From the NCBI RefSeq assembly GCF_051020515.1, contig NZ_CP194857.1, forward strand, positions 3,348,001 through 3,412,000: a stretch of DNA of 64,000 nucleotides, given 5' to 3'. The translations under genes were made by a program, and so were the position numbers. The notes below the pieces were generated by a model. That model ran no database searches, was not told the DNA's origin, and saw nothing but the letters and a program-made list of their open reading frames with translations. This DNA is from CALKWS01 sp051020515. GTDB lineage: Bacteria > Actinomycetota > Actinomycetes > Actinomycetales > Beutenbergiaceae. Shown here one piece after another: positions 63,338 to 64,000 of this stretch. Numbering within the stretch: the stretch's first letter is position 1; each line of letters starts with the position of its first letter.

Positions 63338-64000
63338 TCACTGCGCCGTCACGGCGCTCGTGCGTGGGGCCGCGGCCAGCGGCAGCCGGCGCACACCGGA
63401 CCGTTCCCAGTCCCGCAACATCGGCTCGAGGTCGCTGCCGCAGGGGGCGAGCACGATCCCGCAGTCACCCCCGCCGGCCCCGGAGGCCTTGCCGGCAGCC
63501 CCGATGCGCTCGGCGGAGGTCACCAGGTGAGCAAGCGCCGGTGTCTCGATTTCTATTCCCAGTCCTGCGCCCAGACCGATCAGCAGGTTCCGCGCTTCCC
63601 GCACCGCCGCGAGCACGGCCGCACTATCGTGCTGTTGCAAGCCCGTGATCAGGTCCTGCACCCGGGCGCGGCTACCCGCCAGGAACGTCTCGTAGCGCAC
63701 ATCCTGGGACCGACCTCGCTCCCGCACCTCAGCGACCAGCGACGTCGTCGAGGCCGCCGCGCCGGTCCAGCCCACGATCAGGTCCAGGCCACTCGGTGCG
63801 GGCAGCGGGGTGACCTGCAGCAGCGGCCACGACGCACGCATCGCGGCGAGCACACCCACCCGGTGGCGAAGAGCCGCGACCACGGCCCGGTCGGGGGAGT
63901 GGTAGGCGAGCCACCCGCCGAAGGTGCTCGCCGCGACGTCGCCCCCGGAGGCCGAGGGCGCCACCTCGACCGTGGCGAGCAGCGCCACCTTGAACTGTTC
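63338..64000 (-). CDS. mvaK2: Phosphomevalonate kinase, N-terminus beyond the window
   Basis: GHMP-family kinase converting phosphomevalonate to the diphosphate. About 221 C-terminal residues are visible: VEVAPSASGGDVAASTFGGWLAYH is the ATP-binding GHMP loop region of PMK, and ASGAGGGDCGIVLAP is the C-terminal GHMP motif. The frame is open to the window end. It stands 13 bases before mvaA on the minus strand. In the Streptomyces CL190 cluster a type 2 isopentenyl diphosphate isomerase gene lies between these two; it is absent here. Confidence 0.88.
   Translation of the reverse strand, partial: EQFKVALLATVEVAPSASGGDVAASTFGGWLAYHSPDRAVVAALRHRVGVLAAMRASWPLLQVTPLPAPSGLDLIVGWTGAAASTTSLVAEVRERGRSQDVRYETFLAGSRARVQDLITGLQQHDSAAVLAAVREARNLLIGLGAGLGIEIETPALAHLVTSAERIGAAGKASGAGGGDCGIVLAPCGSDLEPMLRDWERSGVRRLPLAAAPRTSAVTAQ

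Noticed and set aside
1..64000. CRISPR arrays, insertion sequences, tRNA or rRNA genes
   Set aside because: No regularly spaced repeats, transposase genes, terminal repeats, tRNA cloverleaf or rRNA sequence were noticed anywhere in the window.

Overview
The window is a gene-dense, very GC-rich chromosomal segment of an actinobacterium. The backbone order (aspS, rarA, rpsD, alaS-ruvX-mltG-aroE, aroCKBQ, efp-nusB, pyrRBC-carAB-pyrF, mihF-gmk-rpoZ-coaBC-metK-priA-fmt-rsmB-rpe, hisEG, pafBC-tatAC, helY-like helicase, lnt-ppm, rbpA) is typical of Actinobacteria. Lineage markers agree: mIHF, RbpA, PafBC, a PriA without helicase motifs and the DUF948 protein before alaS. Gene content resembles Micrococcales, but genus cannot be read from the sequence.

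Layout. 1-2.9 kb: end of an unknown ORF, aspS and a GNAT acetyltransferase. 2.9-8 kb: MMPL exporter, rarA, MFS transporter. 8-14 kb: rpsD, two small membrane proteins, alaS, ruvX, mltG. 14-21.6 kb: shikimate genes aroE, aroC, aroK, aroB, aroQ, interrupted by a lone prepilin peptidase and a DUF294/exonuclease pair. 21.6-23.8 kb: SatD-like protein, small membrane protein, efp, nusB. 23.8-32.2 kb: pyrimidine operon behind a PyrR-type leader. 32.3-41.6 kb: housekeeping run mihF to rpe. 41.7-45.5 kb: FMN riboswitch, a permease and a lipoprotein of a probable riboflavin importer, then hisE, hisG and a PH-domain membrane protein. 45.5-57.4 kb: DUF3866, pafBC, tatA/tatC, lipid kinase, helicase, lnt-ppm and rbpA with a SigR-type promoter. 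57.5-64 kb: aldo/keto reductase, a short UvrA paralogue and part of a mevalonate-pathway operon (PMK, HMG-CoA reductase, HMG-CoA synthase).

The most important technical point is that about 22 reading-frame breaks are spread over 18 genes. Many of these genes are essential (aspS, rpsD, alaS, efp, carA, lnt). Most breaks are single-base losses, several in G/C runs, and each break repaired by one small indel restores a full-length family member. They look like sequence errors rather than pseudogenes. I therefore annotate these as single genes and mark where the frame changes.

The most interesting biology is at two loci where conserved neighbours appear to be missing. Between rpe and hisE, where many actinobacteria carry riboflavin biosynthesis genes, an FMN riboswitch instead precedes uptake genes, suggesting riboflavin salvage. 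Between DUF3866 and pafB the Pup-proteasome genes are missing. Other points are an isopentenyl isomerase gene missing from its usual place in the mevalonate operon, a helicase-dead PriA, many putative leaderless promoters (some with a TAG stop codon forming the start of the next gene's -10 box), and three hairpins between the FMN aptamer and its gene.
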